Assembly: GCF_900109045.1 (NCBI RefSeq)
Contig: NZ_FNYL01000003.1
Coordinates: 62,001 to 126,000 of the forward strand
Source: Dyadobacter sp. SG02
GTDB taxonomy: Bacteria > Bacteroidota > Bacteroidia > Cytophagales > Spirosomataceae
Reading direction: 5' to 3'
DNA: 64,000 nucleotides
This document shows, one piece after another, positions 10,219 to 19,970 of the stretch. The notes below the pieces were generated by a model. The model was not told the DNA's origin and ran no database searches. It worked only from the letters and a program-made list of their open reading frames with translations. Numbering within the stretch: position 1 is the first letter of the stretch; the number at the start of each line of letters is the position of its first letter. A program made the position numbers and the translations under genes.

Positions 10219-11292
10219 ATGCGTACGATCATGTTGGTGGCGGGGATCATAGTCGCGCTGGTTTTGGGAAAACTGTTTATCTTCTCGAAATCCGGCGAAG
10301 GCAAGGGCTCTGATGCGAAAAAAGGGGGTGAAGGGAAAGGTGCGAAATCATCCGGCGGTGCTGTGCCGGTGAATGTATTTATTGTAGGTAAGGAATCCAT
10401 TGAAAACCAGATTTTTGCTTCGGGAACGGTAGTGCCCAACGAGGAAGTGAACCTGATGGCGGAAATATCAGGCAGGCTCGTGAAGCTCGACATCAAGGAA
10501 GGTTCGTATGTGGCCAAAGGGCAGCTGATCGCGAAAATCAACGACCGCGAGTTACAGGCGCAATTGCAAAAAGTGGCTTACAACCAGGATTTAAGCAAAA
10601 AAATAGAAGCAAGGCAGAAGAAATTGCTGAACGTGGAGGCGATTAACCTCGAAGAATATGATGTGACTTCCAACAACATCCGGGTTTTGGATGCGGAAAA
10701 GGAAGTGATTGAGGCGCAGCTTGAAAAAACGGAGATCCGGGCGCCGTTCAGCGGACGTATCGGATTGAAATTCATCAGTGAAGGCGCGTATTTGGCTCCG
10801 GGTACGCCCATTGTTACGATTGTTCAGAGTAATCCGGTCAAAATTGATTTTACGGTTCCTGAAAAATACAGCCCGAGCATTCGCGTAGGAAGCTCGGTGA
10901 AGTTCAACCTCGACGGCGATCCGTCGACTTATAGCGCCAAAATACTGGCCATCGACCCAAAAGTGGACGAAAACCTTCGCACGCTACGTGTACGCGCGCT
11001 GGCAGGCAACCCCGACGGCCGGTTTGTGCCGGGTATGTTTGTGAAAGTGCTGGCAGATCTCGACGCGAACCGGGCGGCGATAATGATCCCGACAGAGGCC
11101 ATTGTGCCGGTTTTGAAGGGTAAGAAAGTGTTTGTAATAAAAGATGGCAAGGCGCAGGAGGCTATGGTGACGACGGGCCTGCGTACCGACAAAAAGATCC
11201 AGATCATAGACGGCTTGCAGCCCGGTGATTCACTGATTACCTCGGGTATTATCGCCATCAAACCTAACACCGCCGTGAAGGTCAACCTATGA
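10219..11292 (+). CDS. RND efflux periplasmic adaptor (HlyD/MFP family)
   Basis: A 357-residue membrane-fusion protein. An N-terminal hydrophobic anchor (MLVAGIIVALVLGKLFIF) is followed by a Gly/Lys/Ser-rich linker, a lipoyl-like half (VVPNEEVNLMAEISGRLVKLDIKEG), a short coiled-coil hairpin, the second lipoyl half (TEIRAPFSGRIG) and a beta-barrel region ending in GLQPGDSLITSG. It links the inner-membrane pump to an outer-membrane channel. The stop codon overlaps the start of the pump gene (ATGA), indicating an operon. The ATG at 10231 is an alternative start. No regulator or outer-membrane channel gene is adjacent. Confidence 0.92.
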   Translation: MRTIMLVAGIIVALVLGKLFIFSKSGEGKGSDAKKGGEGKGAKSSGGAVPVNVFIVGKESIENQIFASGTVVPNEEVNLMAEISGRLVKLDIKEGSYVAKGQLIAKINDRELQAQLQKVAYNQDLSKKIEARQKKLLNVEAINLEEYDVTSNNIRVLDAEKEVIEAQLEKTEIRAPFSGRIGLKFISEGAYLAPGTPIVTIVQSNPVKIDFTVPEKYSPSIRVGSSVKFNLDGDPSTYSAKILAIDPKVDENLRTLRVRALAGNPDGRFVPGMFVKVLADLDANRAAIMIPTEAIVPVLKGKKVFVIKDGKAQEAMVTTGLRTDKKIQIIDGLQPGDSLITSGIIAIKPNTAVKVNL

Positions 11293-14200
11293 GTATCTCA
11301 ACCCTTTCTATCAAAAGGCCGGTTCTCGCGATTGTGATGAACCTGCTGATCATTTTATTTGGGTTCCTGGGGTACAAGTTCCTGGGGATGCGGGAATTCC
11401 CGTCGATCGATCCGCCCGTGGTTTCCATCCGCACGAGCTACACGGGCGCGAATGCCGACATTATCGAATCGCAGATCACCGAGCCGCTCGAAAAGCAGCT
11501 GAACAGTATCGAAGGTATTAAATCCATCAGCTCCACCAGCAGCCAGGGTACGAGCCAGATCACCGTCGAGTTCGATATTGGTGTGGATATGGAACGTGCC
11601 GCGAACGACGTGCGCGACAAGGTAGGGTCCGCCTCGCGGACATTGCCGCTCGATATCGATGGTCCGCCGGTCGTGAGCAAGGCCGATGCCAACTCTGAAC
11701 CCATTATCGTACTGACTTTCACGAGCAACACCCGCTCGCACCTCGAAGTAAGCGACTATGCGGAAAACGTGATCGCCCAACGCCTGCAGACGATCGAGGG
11801 CGTGAGCGAAATCCGCATTTTCGGGCAGAAGAAATATGCGATGCGGATCTGGATGGACCCCGTTAAAATGGCTTCGCTGGGCATTACGACCCAGGATGTG
11901 AAAAACGCACTAGACAATGAGAATGTAGAATTGCCGAGCGGAAAACTGGCCGGCGACAATACCGAGCTGACCGTGAAAACGATCGGGCGCTTCCGTACCG
12001 AGGAGGATTTTAATGAAATGATCATTAAAAACTCGGCCACGCAGACGATCCACCTGAAAGATATCGGTTCGGCGACGCTGGGGCCCGAGAACGAGGAAAC
12101 GATCCTGCGGCTCGACAATGTGCCGATGATCGGTCTGGCGATTTCGCCGATGCCCGGCGCGAACTACCTCAATATCGCCGAGGAGGTCAACAAGCGGATG
12201 GAGGCCATCAAAAAGGAGCTTCCCAAAGATTACAAGCTGGACACGCTGATCGATAATACCATTTTCGTAGAGCGTTCGATTGAGGAAGTAGGAGAGACGC
12301 TGCTAATCGCCATCGTGCTCGTGGTAATCATCATTTACCTCTTCTTCCGCGATTGGCTCATTGCCTTCCGCCCGCTCATCGATATACCCGTTTCGCTCAT
12401 TGGTACATTCTTCATCATGTACATTATGGGCTTTTCCGTGAACGTACTCACGTTGCTCGCGATCGTATTGGCGACCGGGCTTGTGGTGGACGACGGTATT
12501 GTCGTCACGGAGAACATTTTCAAGAAGATCGAACAGGGCATGAGCCCGATCGAGGCTGCCATTAAGGGCTCCAACGAAATCATATTCGCCGTTTTATCCA
12601 CATCCATTACACTGGCTTCCGTGTTTTTACCGGTGATTTTTATGGAGGGTTTTGTAGGAAAACTGTTCCGGGAGTTCGGTATCGTTATTTCCGCCGCTGT
12701 ATTGATCTCGGCATTTGTTTCGCTGACATTGACGCCGATGCTGAATGCCTACCTGGTGCGCAAGACGCATAAGAAAAGCTGGTTTTACGAGAAGACGGAG
12801 CCGTTTTTTGAAAAGATTACCAATGACTACGGCAATGCACTGGGCAAATTCCTGAAAATGCGCTGGGTGGCTGTGCCGCTGGTGGCCATTACGCTGGGAA
12901 TGATCTGGTTTTTCGGGAAAGACCTGCAATCCGAACTAGCACCGCTCGACGACCGTAACTGGTTCCGGATCAATATGACGGCGCCGGAAGGCTCCTCGTT
13001 TGAATTCACCGACCGATACATGCAGAATGTGAGCGATATGCTGATGGACTCCATGCCTGGCCGGAAAGGGCTGATGATGATTACATCGCCCGGGAACTCA
13101 GGTCTCGGTGCGGCCAATACGGGTAGCGGACGCATTGCATTGGTAGACAAAACGTTAAGAAAAGAATCGCAACAGGAGATTGCGGATTATATCAATAAAA
13201 AGCTGAAAACAATGCCGGACGCCAAGTCGTTTGTCGTTCAGCAGCAAACTATTTCTGTGGATTCCCGGGGTGGCTTGCCCATTCAGTATGTGATCCAGGC
13301 GCCGGATTTTGAGAAGCTGAGAGAATACCTCCCGAAATTCATGGAAGAGGCTTCGGAAGATCCCACATTCGCGATTACGGACGTCAACCTGAAATTCAGC
13401 AAGCCGGAAATCCAGATCGTGATCGACCGCGAAAAGGCGAAATCCCTGGGTGTGTCGGTACAGGATGTGGCGCAAACGATGCAACTGGCATTTGCCGGGC
13501 AGCGTTTCGGTTATTTCACGATGAATGGCCGTCAGTACCAGGTAATCGGCCAGTACGACCGTGCCAACCGCGACGAACCGCTGGATTTAAAGAGCATGTT
13601 TGTTAAAACGAATACGGGTACCCTGGTGCAGCTGGATAATATCGTGAAAGCCGAAGAAGAGAGTAGTCCTCCGCAGCTTTTCCACTTCAACCGTTACATG
13701 AGCGCCACCGTGCAGGCCGCGCTTGCACCAGGCAAGACCATCGGCGACGGTATTGCGGCCATGGACCGCATCCGCGATAAATTGAACGACGAGACGATTC
13801 AAACCTCATTGAGCGGCTCGTCCCGCGACTATGCCGAAAGTTCGTCGAACACGATGTTCTCGTTCTTCCTCGCATTGATATTGATCTACTTCATCCTGGC
13901 CGCCCAGTTCGAAAGTTTTGTGGACCCGTTCATTATCATGTTCACGGTACCACTGGCGATTGGCGGAGCTGTATTCTCGCTTTGGTTTTTTGATCAGACA
14001 CTCAATATTTTCAGCCAGATCGGTATGATCATGCTCATTGGGCTGGTAACGAAGAATGGTATACTTATTGTCGAGTTTGCCAACCAGTTGCGCGAGCAGG
14101 GTCGTAGCATTCAGGAGGCGGCATTGGAAGCAGCAACAATGCGTTTTAGACCTATCCTCATGACCAGCCTTGCCACCGTCCTTGGGGCATTGCCCATCGC

Positions 14201-14402
14201 GATGGCGCTCGGTTCCGCGGGCCGCAGCCGGATGTCGATGGGTATCGTGATCATGGGAGGGCTGCTCTTCTCGCTCGTTTTGACATTATACGTCATCCCT
14301 GCCATTTACACCTTCTTCTCACGTCCTAAGAACTTCGAGAAAATGAAAATGATCGAGCGCGTGGCGCGTGATAGTGAATTGGAGGAGCCGGCGCATTTCT
14401 GA
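11289..14402 (+). CDS. RND efflux transporter permease (HAE-1/AcrB type)
   Basis: A 1037-residue resistance-nodulation-division pump. It starts with the classic SIKRPVLAIVMNLLIILFG first helix, has two large periplasmic loops (after TM1 and TM7) and about twelve helices. The proton-relay aspartates are visible as GLVVDDGIVV in TM4, and TM10-12 contain TKNGILIVEFANQ and MRFRPILMT. It exports hydrophobic compounds using the proton gradient together with the adaptor upstream. Substrates cannot be predicted. A terminator follows 27 bases after its stop. Confidence 0.95.
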   Translation: MSISTLSIKRPVLAIVMNLLIILFGFLGYKFLGMREFPSIDPPVVSIRTSYTGANADIIESQITEPLEKQLNSIEGIKSISSTSSQGTSQITVEFDIGVDMERAANDVRDKVGSASRTLPLDIDGPPVVSKADANSEPIIVLTFTSNTRSHLEVSDYAENVIAQRLQTIEGVSEIRIFGQKKYAMRIWMDPVKMASLGITTQDVKNALDNENVELPSGKLAGDNTELTVKTIGRFRTEEDFNEMIIKNSATQTIHLKDIGSATLGPENEETILRLDNVPMIGLAISPMPGANYLNIAEEVNKRMEAIKKELPKDYKLDTLIDNTIFVERSIEEVGETLLIAIVLVVIIIYLFFRDWLIAFRPLIDIPVSLIGTFFIMYIMGFSVNVLTLLAIVLATGLVVDDGIVVTENIFKKIEQGMSPIEAAIKGSNEIIFAVLSTSITLASVFLPVIFMEGFVGKLFREFGIVISAAVLISAFVSLTLTPMLNAYLVRKTHKKSWFYEKTEPFFEKITNDYGNALGKFLKMRWVAVPLVAITLGMIWFFGKDLQSELAPLDDRNWFRINMTAPEGSSFEFTDRYMQNVSDMLMDSMPGRKGLMMITSPGNSGLGAANTGSGRIALVDKTLRKESQQEIADYINKKLKTMPDAKSFVVQQQTISVDSRGGLPIQYVIQAPDFEKLREYLPKFMEEASEDPTFAITDVNLKFSKPEIQIVIDREKAKSLGVSVQDVAQTMQLAFAGQRFGYFTMNGRQYQVIGQYDRANRDEPLDLKSMFVKTNTGTLVQLDNIVKAEEESSPPQLFHFNRYMSATVQAALAPGKTIGDGIAAMDRIRDKLNDETIQTSLSGSSRDYAESSSNTMFSFFLALILIYFILAAQFESFVDPFIIMFTVPLAIGGAVFSLWFFDQTLNIFSQIGMIMLIGLVTKNGILIVEFANQLREQGRSIQEAALEAATMRFRPILMTSLATVLGALPIAMALGSAGRSRMSMGIVIMGGLLFSLVLTLYVIPAIYTFFSRPKNFEKMKMIERVARDSELEEPAHF

Positions 14403-14428
14403 GAGCCGAATCAGAGGAATTGTATCAA

Positions 14429-14466
14429 ATGGGAACGTGGACTACCGCGTTCCCATATTTTTTAAC
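14429..14466 (+). terminator. Rho-independent terminator of the RND operon
   Basis: A perfect 9-bp stem (14429-14437 with 14448-14456) with a 10-nt loop runs into a T-rich tract in the plus direction. Its 3' arm lies within the last codons of the convergent desaturase gene. Confidence 0.75.
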
Positions 14467-15524
14467 ATCCTCACATGCGAGCCCAACGCGTTGCGAAAGT
14501 TGGATTTTGCATTGTAGACCAAACCAAATTCAAGAGCGGTGGCTTTTACAATCGGTGACAACGCGTGGTAATGAACGTGGGAGATAGTGGGGAACAAATG
14601 GTGCTCGATCTGATAATCCAGGCCGCCGATGAACCAGGACAACATGCGGTTTTTACCCGCAAAATTAGACGTTGTTTGCAGCTGATGTACTGCCCATGCA
14701 TTTTCGATGCTGCCGGTTTGATCGGGCTCGGGCTGTTCCGCGCCTTCTACGACGTGCGCCATTTGAAATACCGTGCTCAATATCATTCCCGCAGTTCCGT
14801 GCATGATCATAAAGCCGATCAGCCACTGACCAAATGTGATGGAGGTGAAGGCAAGCGGAATGACGCAAATAAACACGACGTAGGCCAGTTTGGTTAAGAT
14901 CAGTCTAATTAGCTCTTTTTTAGGGAAAGGCTTCGTCATTCCCGATTTTGACATTTCATTAAAAAGGGATATTTCCTTAAAATCTTTCCACAAGAACGAC
15001 AGCGTCATAAGGCTGTATAGGAAAAACGCATAAATGTGCTGAAACCTGTGGATATACCTTTGCTTTTCCTGGAATGAAAGACGCAGGAGAAATTTGCCGG
15101 TAATATCTTCGTCGACGTCGTGGATATTCGTGTAAGTGTGGTGCAGTCGGTTGTGTTGCACCTCCCAATTGTAGGCATTTCCGCCAAGTAAATAAATGGA
15201 TGCACCAAATACCTTGTTCAGCAGATTGGACGTCGCCAGCGAGCCGTGAATGGCATCGTGCATGACCGACATACCTACGCCCGCTACGCCGAGACCCATC
15301 ACAAAAGCAAAACCTGCCATTGCCAGCATGCCGAACTGATTGGAAAGGATCAGAATATAGGGAACCAGATACAAGCTCAGCATGAACAATGCTTTGTAAA
15401 TAATACCGGACCCACCCGACTTGCAGATGTCGTTGGTTGAGAAGTACTGATCGACCCGATGTCTGAGGGTTGGAAAAAACGTACTTTTCTCCAAGTTGGT
15501 AAATTTGACTTTCTGATATTGCAT
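14442..15524 (-). CDS. Membrane fatty acid / acyl-lipid desaturase
   Basis: A 360-residue integral membrane di-iron desaturase that introduces a double bond into acyl chains using O2. Three histidine boxes are present: HDAIH (residues 89-93), HNRLHH (124-129) and the front-end-type QIEHH in the C-terminal part (YQIEHHLFPTISH). The Q-for-H change in box three is typical of linoleoyl-CoA/delta-6-like desaturases, although no cytochrome b5 domain is fused. Hydrophobic segments flank boxes one and two. The ATG at 15524 (MQYQKVKF) is chosen because the 36 codons upstream show no conserved features. Confidence 0.9.
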   Translation of the reverse strand: MQYQKVKFTNLEKSTFFPTLRHRVDQYFSTNDICKSGGSGIIYKALFMLSLYLVPYILILSNQFGMLAMAGFAFVMGLGVAGVGMSVMHDAIHGSLATSNLLNKVFGASIYLLGGNAYNWEVQHNRLHHTYTNIHDVDEDITGKFLLRLSFQEKQRYIHRFQHIYAFFLYSLMTLSFLWKDFKEISLFNEMSKSGMTKPFPKKELIRLILTKLAYVVFICVIPLAFTSITFGQWLIGFMIMHGTAGMILSTVFQMAHVVEGAEQPEPDQTGSIENAWAVHQLQTTSNFAGKNRMLSWFIGGLDYQIEHHLFPTISHVHYHALSPIVKATALEFGLVYNAKSNFRNALGSHVRMLKNMGTR

Positions 15525-15688
15525 TGAGGGCAAGCGGAAGACGCAGTTTAGATTAGTGGGATGGCTCCGAGAGAACGGAGTTTTGCCGCAAATATTGGCA
15601 AATGCTTGATATAATTTCAAAACTAGCCTCAAAAATGCTGTCGAAAACTGATATTTGAAACATTATTTTGAAAATGTACCTAAAAACA

Positions 15689-15718
15689 AAAGAGGTCGAC
15701 ATTCCTGCCGACCTCTTT
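15689..15718 (-). terminator. Rho-independent terminator of metK
   Basis: A perfect 10-bp stem (15689-15698 and 15709-15718) with a 10-nt loop. On the minus strand it is followed by a T-rich run, and it lies 22 bases beyond the metK stop. Confidence 0.85.
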
Positions 15719-15740
15719 CTGATTTATCAGAAATGCTTTC

Positions 15741-17021
15741 TTAAAGCGAGAATTTTGCTTTGATCGCATCTACGAAATCGAGTTTCTCCCAGGTGAAGAG
15801 TTCAACTTCGACTTCTTTTTCTTCGCCGTTGGCGCCTTTGAACGACTTCTTCACGATTTCGTTCTTACGTCCCATGTGGCCGTAAGCCGCTGTTTCGGAA
15901 TAGATCGGGTTGCGCAGTTTCAAGCGTTGTTCGATCGCATATGGACGCAAATCGAAGATTTCGCCCACTTTCTGAGCGATTGCACCATCGTTTCCTTCCA
16001 CTTTCGCAGTTCCGTAAGTGTTGATGTACAAACCGCAAGGCTCAGCCACACCGATCGCGTACGAAACCTGAACGAGTACCTCGTCGCACAAACCGGCTGC
16101 TACCAGGTTTTTCGCGATATGACGCGTTGCGTATGCCGCAGAACGGTCTACTTTGGAAGGATCTTTTCCGGAGAATGCACCACCGCCGTGAGCACCTTTA
16201 CCACCATAAGTGTCTACAATGATTTTGCGCCCTGTAAGACCCGTGTCACCGTGAGGACCACCGATTACAAATTTCCCGGTCGGGTTGATGTGGTGTGTAA
16301 TGTCGCCTGTGAACAGTTTTTGCAGTTCAGGCGTCAGTTTCGCTTTCACACGTGGGATTACGATATTGATGATATCGTTTTTGATTTTCGCAAGCATCGC
16401 TTCTTCGGAATCGAAGTCGTCGTGCTGTGTCGAAACCACGATGGTGTCGATGCGTTGTGGAACGTTGTCGTCGCTATATTCGATCGTTACCTGTGATTTC
16501 GCGTCGGGGCGCAGGTAAGGGATCAGTGAAGGTTCGTTGTTGCGGATGTACGACATCTCTTGCAGGATCTTATGCGCCAGGTCGAGAGCAAGCGGCATGT
16601 AGTTCGCTGTCTCGCGGGTCGCATAACCGAACATCATACCCTGGTCACCAGCTCCCTGTGCATTTGCTTTCGATTCGAAATCCTCGGCCACCGCAGCGCG
16701 GTCAACGCCCTGGTTGATGTCCGCGCTCTGATCGTGGATCGCTGAGAGAATACCGCAGGAGTTCGCTTCAAACATGTATTCACTCTTCGTGTAACCAATC
16801 CGTTTAATCACTTCGCGGGTGATCTTCTGAACGTCCAGATAGGTGTTGGTCTTTACCTCGCCGGCCAAAACTACCTGTCCGGTCGTTACCAGTGTTTCGC
16901 AGGCCACCTTACTATTGGTATCCCATGCTAAGAAATTGTCAATCAGTGCATCTGATATTTGATCGGCTACCTTGTCAGGATGTCCTTCAGATACGGACTC
17001 CGAGGTGAATAAGTATGGCAT
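15741..17021 (-). CDS. metK: S-adenosylmethionine synthetase
   Basis: A 426-residue cytosolic enzyme making S-adenosylmethionine from methionine and ATP. The N-terminus carries the family signature [20 protein letters not shown]; the ATP-binding hexapeptide appears as [12 protein letters not shown], and the glycine-rich loop as [19 protein letters not shown]. The length is slightly above the usual ~385-400 because of a small internal insertion. Only 47 bp separate its start from the upstream FkbM gene and no SAM riboswitch could be recognised there, so it may be expressed from that transcript or from a promoter inside it. Its own terminator follows. Confidence 0.97.
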   Translation of the reverse strand: MPYLFTSESVSEGHPDKVADQISDALIDNFLAWDTNSKVACETLVTTGQVVLAGEVKTNTYLDVQKITREVIKRIGYTKSEYMFEANSCGILSAIHDQSADINQGVDRAAVAEDFESKANAQGAGDQGMMFGYATRETANYMPLALDLAHKILQEMSYIRNNEPSLIPYLRPDAKSQVTIEYSDDNVPQRIDTIVVSTQHDDFDSEEAMLAKIKNDIINIVIPRVKAKLTPELQKLFTGDITHHINPTGKFVIGGPHGDTGLTGRKIIVDTYGGKGAHGGGAFSGKDPSKVDRSAAYATRHIAKNLVAAGLCDEVLVQVSYAIGVAEPCGLYINTYGTAKVEGNDGAIAQKVGEIFDLRPYAIEQRLKLRNPIYSETAAYGHMGRKNEIVKKSFKGANGEEKEVEVELFTWEKLDFVDAIKAKFSL

Positions 17022-17068
17022 TGGAAACGAAATAAGAAGTTAAAGAATGTTTTAAATGTGTGATAGAT

Positions 17069-17932
17069 TTACCTCGTAAGAAGCGCTTCTATTTTCCTAG
17101 TTGAAGGCAAAAATAAGTAATCATTTAGATAATGACTTTGTGAATCGTATTGTTTAAGAATAATTTCCTCAATTTTCTCAAAATTCAATCCGTTTTCCTG
17201 TCTGATCCTGTAAATGGTGTAGTTCAGGCTTTTAACTAGTTCGACCAGTCTGTTGGCCCGGTCCTGCAATACCTTGAGGTTTGTCTCGGCGTTGTGGCAG
17301 TCAAGTACTTCGCAGGTGATCACGGGGTTGTGTTTTTGCAGCGTCTGCCTCAGCCCTGTAAGCACTTCCAGCTCGGCCCCTTCCACGTCGATCTTTATAA
17401 ACGATATATCTCCGATCCCCTTCATGTCGAGCTCGTCGAAGGGGAATACAGGAATGTAACTTACGTCTTCTTCGCTGTAATGACCCGGACGGAGCTCGCC
17501 GACGATCGTCGCTGATTGGTCACCGCCTTCTTTGCAATAGAATTTGAGAATTTCGGTAGAAGAGGAGAGGCCTATCGGAATGAGGTGGGTATTGCGCAGC
17601 TTATTGGCCTTAATGAGTTTGTTGACATAAAAGACGCATTCGGGACTTGGTTCGAAACCGTAGTAGGGATTGTCCCCGTAGCTGCGAAATGCGATCAGCG
17701 ACTGGCCCACATTCACGCCTATGTCTATGAAACTGCTTCCCTGCGGTAATTCGACCGCTTTTAGTAGCTGCAAAAACCAATTCTTGTCTTCCACGGCGAA
17801 ATTGGGCAATCCAATGTTGTTAACGACGGGAATTTTAAAGCGCTTGTTGTTCTGGGTGATCGACTTGGTGAAGTTGACGTACCGGGTCAGGTCCTTGACG
17901 GACTTTTTGAGAATGTTGGTCAGAGAAGCCAT
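17069..17932 (-). CDS. FkbM family SAM-dependent methyltransferase
   Basis: A 287-residue methyltransferase. The SAM-binding motif I is SFIDIGVNVGQS (about residues 66-77), followed by an acidic turn, and the family motif FIKIDVEGAELEVL lies in the middle of the domain. FkbM enzymes O-methylate sugars, polyketides or other small molecules; many act on surface glycans. It lies directly upstream of metK on the same strand, an arrangement that would place SAM synthesis next to SAM use, although co-regulation is not demonstrated. The target is unknown. Confidence 0.88.
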   Translation of the reverse strand: MASLTNILKKSVKDLTRYVNFTKSITQNNKRFKIPVVNNIGLPNFAVEDKNWFLQLLKAVELPQGSSFIDIGVNVGQSLIAFRSYGDNPYYGFEPSPECVFYVNKLIKANKLRNTHLIPIGLSSSTEILKFYCKEGGDQSATIVGELRPGHYSEEDVSYIPVFPFDELDMKGIGDISFIKIDVEGAELEVLTGLRQTLQKHNPVITCEVLDCHNAETNLKVLQDRANRLVELVKSLNYTIYRIRQENGLNFEKIEEIILKQYDSQSHYLNDYLFLPSTRKIEALLTR

Positions 17933-18017
17933 TGAGTACGAGTGGTATAGTAAGGATGTAAACGTACATATTTATGCCACGGATTCAAATGCAATTTCGC
18001 TTACGGTTACAAAGAAT

Positions 18018-18084
18018 AATACTCATTTAATGAACAAAGCCGGAATAGCGTCGCTAAACCGGCTTTGTTCATTAAATGAGTATT
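18018..18084 (-). terminator. Very long perfect inverted repeat downstream of lipA
   Basis: Two identical 26-bp arms (18018-18043 and 18059-18084) enclose a 15-nt loop that itself holds a small TAGCG/CGCTA dyad. The inner part (AAAGCCGG/CCGGCTTT) looks like an ordinary terminator stem, and the lipA stop is only 8 bases away on the minus strand. There is no strong T run after the outer arm, so an extended terminator or a processing hairpin are both possible. Confidence 0.65.
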
Positions 18085-18091
18085 CTATTGG

Positions 18092-18970
18092 TTAGATAGG
18101 CACATTCACATGGCGTTCCGCATGGTAGCTGGAACGCACCAAGGGGCCTGATTCAACGTATTTCAGTCCGCGTTTCAGTCCTTCTTCCCTGTAATTGTCG
18201 AACATTTCGGGCGTGATCCATTCGATTACCTCGTGGTGCATCTTGGTAGGTTGCAGGTATTGTCCCAATGTAAGGATATCGAGGCCGTTCTCAGCCAGGT
18301 CGTCCATGGCTTTGTAAACTTCGTCCTGCGTTTCACCAAGGCCCAGCATAATGCCCGATTTGGTACGCTGGCCAAATTCTTTCGTACGTTTGATCTGTTC
18401 GAGGCTGCGGGTGTATTTTGCCTGCGGGCGTACCGCGCGATACAAACGTTCCACAGTTTCCATGTTGTGGGAAACTACTTCCTGGCCCGCTTCGATCATG
18501 TGGATCAGCGCGTCCCAGTTGCTTTTTACATCGGGGATGAGCGTTTCAATGGTCGTCTCCGGCGTATTTTCCTTTACCTGACGAACGGTTTGATACCAGA
18601 TTTCCGCGCCTTTGTCTTTCAGTTCGTCGCGGTTAACCGATGTGATTACCGCATGCTTTACCTGCATCAGCTTGATCGCCTCTGCTACGCGGCGTGGTTC
18701 GTCGGTGTCATATTCATTAGGCCGGCCGGTCGCTACCGCGCAAAAACTGCAACTTCTGGTACACACATTCCCGAGGATCATGAAGGTAGCCGTTCCGGCG
18801 CCCCAGCATTCCCCCATATTCGGGCAATTTCCGCTTTCGCAAATGGTGTGGAGTTTATAGTTATCGACCAGCTGTCTTACTTTCCTGAATTCGGGGCCTG
18901 CGGGGAGCTTAACCCGGAGCCAATCGGGGCGTTTTCTGCGTTCCGACGGTATTACTGGCAATTCAATCAT
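18092..18970 (-). CDS. lipA: Lipoyl synthase
   Basis: A 292-residue radical SAM enzyme that inserts two sulfurs into octanoyl groups on lipoyl-dependent proteins. Both iron-sulfur clusters are fully represented: the auxiliary cluster by Cys44, Cys49 and Cys55 ([12 protein letters not shown]) and the radical SAM cluster by Cys70, Cys74 and Cys77 (CTRSCSFC). The C-terminal RSSY motif that contributes the fourth ligand of the auxiliary cluster is present in [11 protein letters not shown]. Length and motif order match the family. An unidentified exported protein gene lies 18 bp upstream on the same strand. Confidence 0.97.
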   Translation of the reverse strand: MIELPVIPSERRKRPDWLRVKLPAGPEFRKVRQLVDNYKLHTICESGNCPNMGECWGAGTATFMILGNVCTRSCSFCAVATGRPNEYDTDEPRRVAEAIKLMQVKHAVITSVNRDELKDKGAEIWYQTVRQVKENTPETTIETLIPDVKSNWDALIHMIEAGQEVVSHNMETVERLYRAVRPQAKYTRSLEQIKRTKEFGQRTKSGIMLGLGETQDEVYKAMDDLAENGLDILTLGQYLQPTKMHHEVIEWITPEMFDNYREEGLKRGLKYVESGPLVRSSYHAERHVNVPI

Positions 18971-18988
18971 ATCAATCTGTAATGGTAA

Positions 18989-19747
18989 TTATCTTTTCTT
19001 ACTTCCAAAATAAAGGGTCAGGTATCCGGATGTAAAAAAGGCCTTATTCTGCGCATCCGCCATAATCGTAATTTTTCTTGAAAAAGCTTCGGCTATAAAA
19101 CCGACTTCGACGCCGGTTACATTATCCCGGAAAGCGCTCAGTTCGAAGCTCATCGCCGTTTTAATGTGCAGCCCGGGTACTACTTTCGATTTCCCGAAAC
19201 CGGAGAAAAAGCTGCCCGCACCGATAATGTCACCGGCCCTGTTCGGATCGAAGGGCTGCGTGGTCACGCGGCCGTCGGAGCCCTGGTACTGGACCATATA
19301 AGGCTTTTCAAAGCCTAATGAAGGGCCCGCGGCGATTATCCCGCTGATCGAAATGCCTTCGTCGTCCTGCCGGCTGAACAGCGAGATTTCACGGCCATAT
19401 TCCGGACGGAGTACAAACAGGTAATTTTGTTTACCATAGACCAACCGCGCACCGGTCACAAAATCCTGGGTGGAAAGTTCTTTCGGGTGCTTCACATTCA
19501 CCAGTTCCAGCGCGAGGTAGCGGTATGCATTCTTTCCGAACATTTTGGAGCCCAATGCCGACGACTGGCGAAAAACCGCGCCCCCGAGAATCCCGGAGTT
19601 GGTATTGGTGGTAATACCCACGGAGGTAAATGATTTATAGGTCTCCTCGGCGTCCTCGTTATTTTTCACAGACCTGCGCTGAGCGTATATTTCTGTCGAT
19701 AGTGCAAACAGAATGGCTACTGAAAGTAAAAGTTTTACACGCATCAT
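18989..19747 (-). CDS. Uncharacterised exported protein, possibly outer-membrane
   Basis: A 252-residue protein with a signal peptide (VKLLLSVAILFALSTEIYAQ), so it is exported. The mature part has alternating short hydrophobic strands, glycines and aromatics, and ends LTLYFGSKKR, which fits a small beta-barrel or outer-membrane-associated protein; this is structural inference only. Two consecutive methionines make the start ambiguous by one codon. It sits 18 bp upstream of lipA on the same strand and may be cotranscribed, with no obvious functional link. I do not recognise the family. Confidence 0.7.
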   Translation of the reverse strand: MMRVKLLLSVAILFALSTEIYAQRRSVKNNEDAEETYKSFTSVGITTNTNSGILGGAVFRQSSALGSKMFGKNAYRYLALELVNVKHPKELSTQDFVTGARLVYGKQNYLFVLRPEYGREISLFSRQDDEGISISGIIAAGPSLGFEKPYMVQYQGSDGRVTTQPFDPNRAGDIIGAGSFFSGFGKSKVVPGLHIKTAMSFELSAFRDNVTGVEVGFIAEAFSRKITIMADAQNKAFFTSGYLTLYFGSKKR

Positions 19748-19970
19748 ATTATTAGTATAAATTCCCTGTGAATGTGTATGTGTCGTATGAACAGTGAAAG
19801 TACAAAATAATAGCGTATGCTGCTGTATATCGACACCACTTTAACGGTTTTTTGTACATTTATGTTCTTTAAACGAAAAAAGATACGAAAAAGCCTGTTG
19901 GCGGCCTCTAATCCGCCTAAATGCCGGTCATTTCTCGCATTTCTAATGTCCTTTTAATCAGAGTCTTTTG

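Noticed and set aside
17022..17068. Possible SAM riboswitch upstream of metK.
   Set aside because: Only 47 bp separate metK from the upstream gene, too little for the common SAM riboswitch classes, and no matching pairing pattern was seen.
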